A stretch of 64,000 nucleotides of DNA from Rhizobium esperanzae (GTDB lineage: Bacteria; Pseudomonadota; Alphaproteobacteria; Rhizobiales; Rhizobiaceae): contig NZ_JACIFY010000006.1 in assembly GCF_014197615.1 (NCBI RefSeq), positions 62,001 through 126,000 of the forward strand, in the 5' to 3' direction. Shown one piece after another: positions 62,915-64,000 of the stretch. Both the position numbers and the translations under genes were made by a program. The first letter of the stretch is position 1. Every line of letters begins with the position of its first letter. A model generated the notes under the pieces. The model worked only from the letters and a program-made list of their open reading frames with translations. It did not search any database and was not told the origin of the DNA.

Positions 62915-63415
62915 TTATGCCTCGCCAACCGTTTCGAACAGCACGGCTTCCATCGCCTTGGCTGCGTCCATGCCGGACCAGACGACGAACTGGAATGCCT
63001 GGAAATAGGCCTCGCAGGTGTCGAGTGCGCTGGAGAGCAGCACCTCAACCTGGCGGTTGGTCGGCTCCGCACCGCCGGCCAGCAGCAGCGACTGGCGGAA
63101 AATGACGACATCCTCCTGGCGCCAGAGGTCGAAATGACCCATCAGCACCTGCCCGTTGATCGCAGAGAGCAGCTTGACCACCTCATTGACCCTGATGTCG
63201 GGAACTTTGATATCGAAGGCGCAGCCAAGGTGCAGCGCCTCGAATTCCTCCATCCAGGAGAAGGAGACATGATAGTCCGTCCAGCGGCCCTCGACCGTCA
63301 TCGCGATCTCGTCCTCGCCGGACCGTTCGAACGACCAGTCGTTGTTTGATGCAACATACTCGATCATATCGACCGGGTTCGACTGACGCTCGACTTCCAA
63401 TTCCATCAGGTTCAT
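62915..63415 (-). CDS. YbjN domain-containing protein
   Basis: A 166-residue cytoplasmic protein: MIEYVASNNDWSFERSGEDEIAMTVEGRWTDYHVSFSWMEEFEALHLGCAFDIKV, with INGQVLMGHFDLWRQEDVVIFRQSLLLAGG, is the YbjN (DUF1790) fold related to type III secretion chaperones. E. coli YbjN affects stress and motility, but its biochemical role is unclear. It stands first of a minus-strand group with proC and csaA. Its ATG is at 63413-63415. Confidence 0.93.
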   Translation of the reverse strand: MNLMELEVERQSNPVDMIEYVASNNDWSFERSGEDEIAMTVEGRWTDYHVSFSWMEEFEALHLGCAFDIKVPDIRVNEVVKLLSAINGQVLMGHFDLWRQEDVVIFRQSLLLAGGAEPTNRQVEVLLSSALDTCEAYFQAFQFVVWSGMDAAKAMEAVLFETVGEA

Positions 63416-63810
63416 GCAGCACCTTCTTGACCGGAACGAATGCGACTAACTTGGTGTAGGAACACAAGAAAAGACACACGCAAATACCGGAACCACCACT
63501 CGGATGATCGTTGAACCGCTGCCAGACTTAACGCAGATAACCTGCCCGGAGCTTACCAAGTCGCTTCGAATCATCATTTAAAATCAGTGTATAATGCCCC
63601 TTGCCCCCTGCCAGCCCCCTGAGGGGAAAATAGGCCAGGCCGCTGTGGAAAGGCTCTTCGAAATTCAATTCAGAAGGGAGAATAAGCGACTCTGCGAATT
63701 GGCTTTTTTGGCAGTGTCCACAGGTGGAAAACTCACCCGATTTTTTTATGGAAGATGCGGCATGTGAGAATAAGGCCGCGCCGCATCTTGCGTCGTATCG
63801 AGACTTTGAA
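63416..63810. other. ~395-base intergenic region with an inverted repeat
   Basis: No coding gene. It contains the promoter of the YbjN-proC-csaA group and a perfect inverted repeat of 10 bases (AAGATGCGGC, 63752-63761, and its complement at 63780-63789) with an 18-base loop. TATAATGCC at 63590 looks like a -10 box on the plus strand, so a short unannotated RNA is possible. Confidence 0.45.
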
Positions 63811-63894
63811 GTGTGCCGCGGTTTTTGCGATCACGCTGCGCGCAAAGACCTGAAGCGCGGGTCAGGCGAACTGAAAGATCGCGACCCCGCTTCA
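63811..63894 (-). repeat. two-palindrome dispersed repeat, copy 3 (starts at a ubiK-type stop codon)
   Basis: Read on the minus strand it starts TGAAGCGGGGTCGCGATCTT, where TGA is the stop of the ubiK-type gene. It covers the first palindrome and part of the second (to GTGTGCCGCGG), then ends. The outer TAGAGCATG segment of copies 1 and 2 is missing. Confidence 0.75.
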
Positions 63895-64000
63895 GCGCCC
63901 CTCGCCAGCAAGCTTCGCCTCAAGTGCGGCGATGCGGGCAGCAAGCGCCTCGTTCTCGTCGCGCGCCTTGATCGCCATCTCGCGCACGGCCTCGAACTCC
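63892..64000 (-). CDS. ubiK: accessory factor UbiK family protein, C-terminal part at the window edge
   Basis: The last 35 codons on the minus strand read EFEAVREMAIKARDENEALAARIAALEAKLAGEGR and stop. This coiled-coil ending is the BMFP (UbiK) family pattern: EFxxVRxMxxxAREENExLxxRIxxLExxL. UbiK supports aerobic ubiquinone synthesis and membrane interactions. The N-terminus lies right of position 64000. Its TGA belongs to the repeat copy that follows. Confidence 0.8.
   Translation of the reverse strand, partial: EFEAVREMAIKARDENEALAARIAALEAKLAGEGR

Overview
The window is high-GC chromosomal DNA from an alphaproteobacterium of the Rhizobiales, most likely Rhizobium (R. leguminosarum/R. etli group). 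The pointers are the divergent dctA/dctBD C4-dicarboxylate locus with sigma-54 and DctD sites, the lpcC-type core mannosyltransferase after greA, tandem AbcR-type small RNAs behind an lsrB/vtlR LysR gene next to trxB, a petP/petR-type regulator pair, a Glp-type polyol ABC transporter, and several dispersed palindromic repeats of the kind common in rhizobia. This is inferred from gene content and remembered family features; no database search was possible.

Layout. 1-8.4 kb: kbl (cut by the left edge), recQ overlapping dnaG, an unrecognised winged-helix-like gene, yqeY and carA. 8.4-14.7 kb: a small monooxygenase-fold protein, two drug exporters (MATE and TetA-like MFS), an aldo/keto reductase, a large inverted repeat and a zinc metallopeptidase. 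14.7-22.8 kb: carB, a two-gene DNA-repair operon (radical SAM plus DUF4130-UdgX) with a LexA box at its start, then greA and lpcC. 23-34.5 kb: dctA/dctBD, an Lrp regulator, trxB, lsrB, two AbcR-type sRNAs, an ArsR regulator, an ene-reductase and an aminoglycoside/hydroxyurea-type kinase.

33.4-42.1 kb: a LacI regulator flanked by three matching palindromic operators, a seven-gene operon with a complete ABC importer (binding protein, two permeases, a 62-residue membrane protein, two ATPases) and a fused DhaK-DhaL kinase. It looks like a triose/polyol uptake-and-phosphorylation system related to the rhizobial glycerol transporter. 42.1-49.5 kb: an SDR/LysR divergent pair, a Ca2+/H+ antiporter, three surface-polysaccharide-type genes and a VapBC-like toxin-antitoxin pair. 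49.5-51.4 kb: an ORF-less group II intron remnant directly behind the terminator of an aspartate aminotransferase gene.

51.4-64 kb: small membrane proteins, a PQQ-type sugar dehydrogenase, a DMT exporter, a cold-shock protein, a MarR/OmpR/histidine-kinase operon, a decayed ilvE fragment, envelope proteins (DUF1236/SH3), a metallo-hydrolase, csaA, proC, a YbjN protein and the 3' end of a ubiK-type gene. No rRNA, tRNA, complete insertion sequence, prophage or CRISPR array was seen. The most interesting signals are regulatory: paired operator-promoter units in front of the two sRNAs, the LexA box on the UdgX operon, a terminator inside the greA leader, and a ~105-bp repeat family whose three copies each begin at a gene's stop codon.
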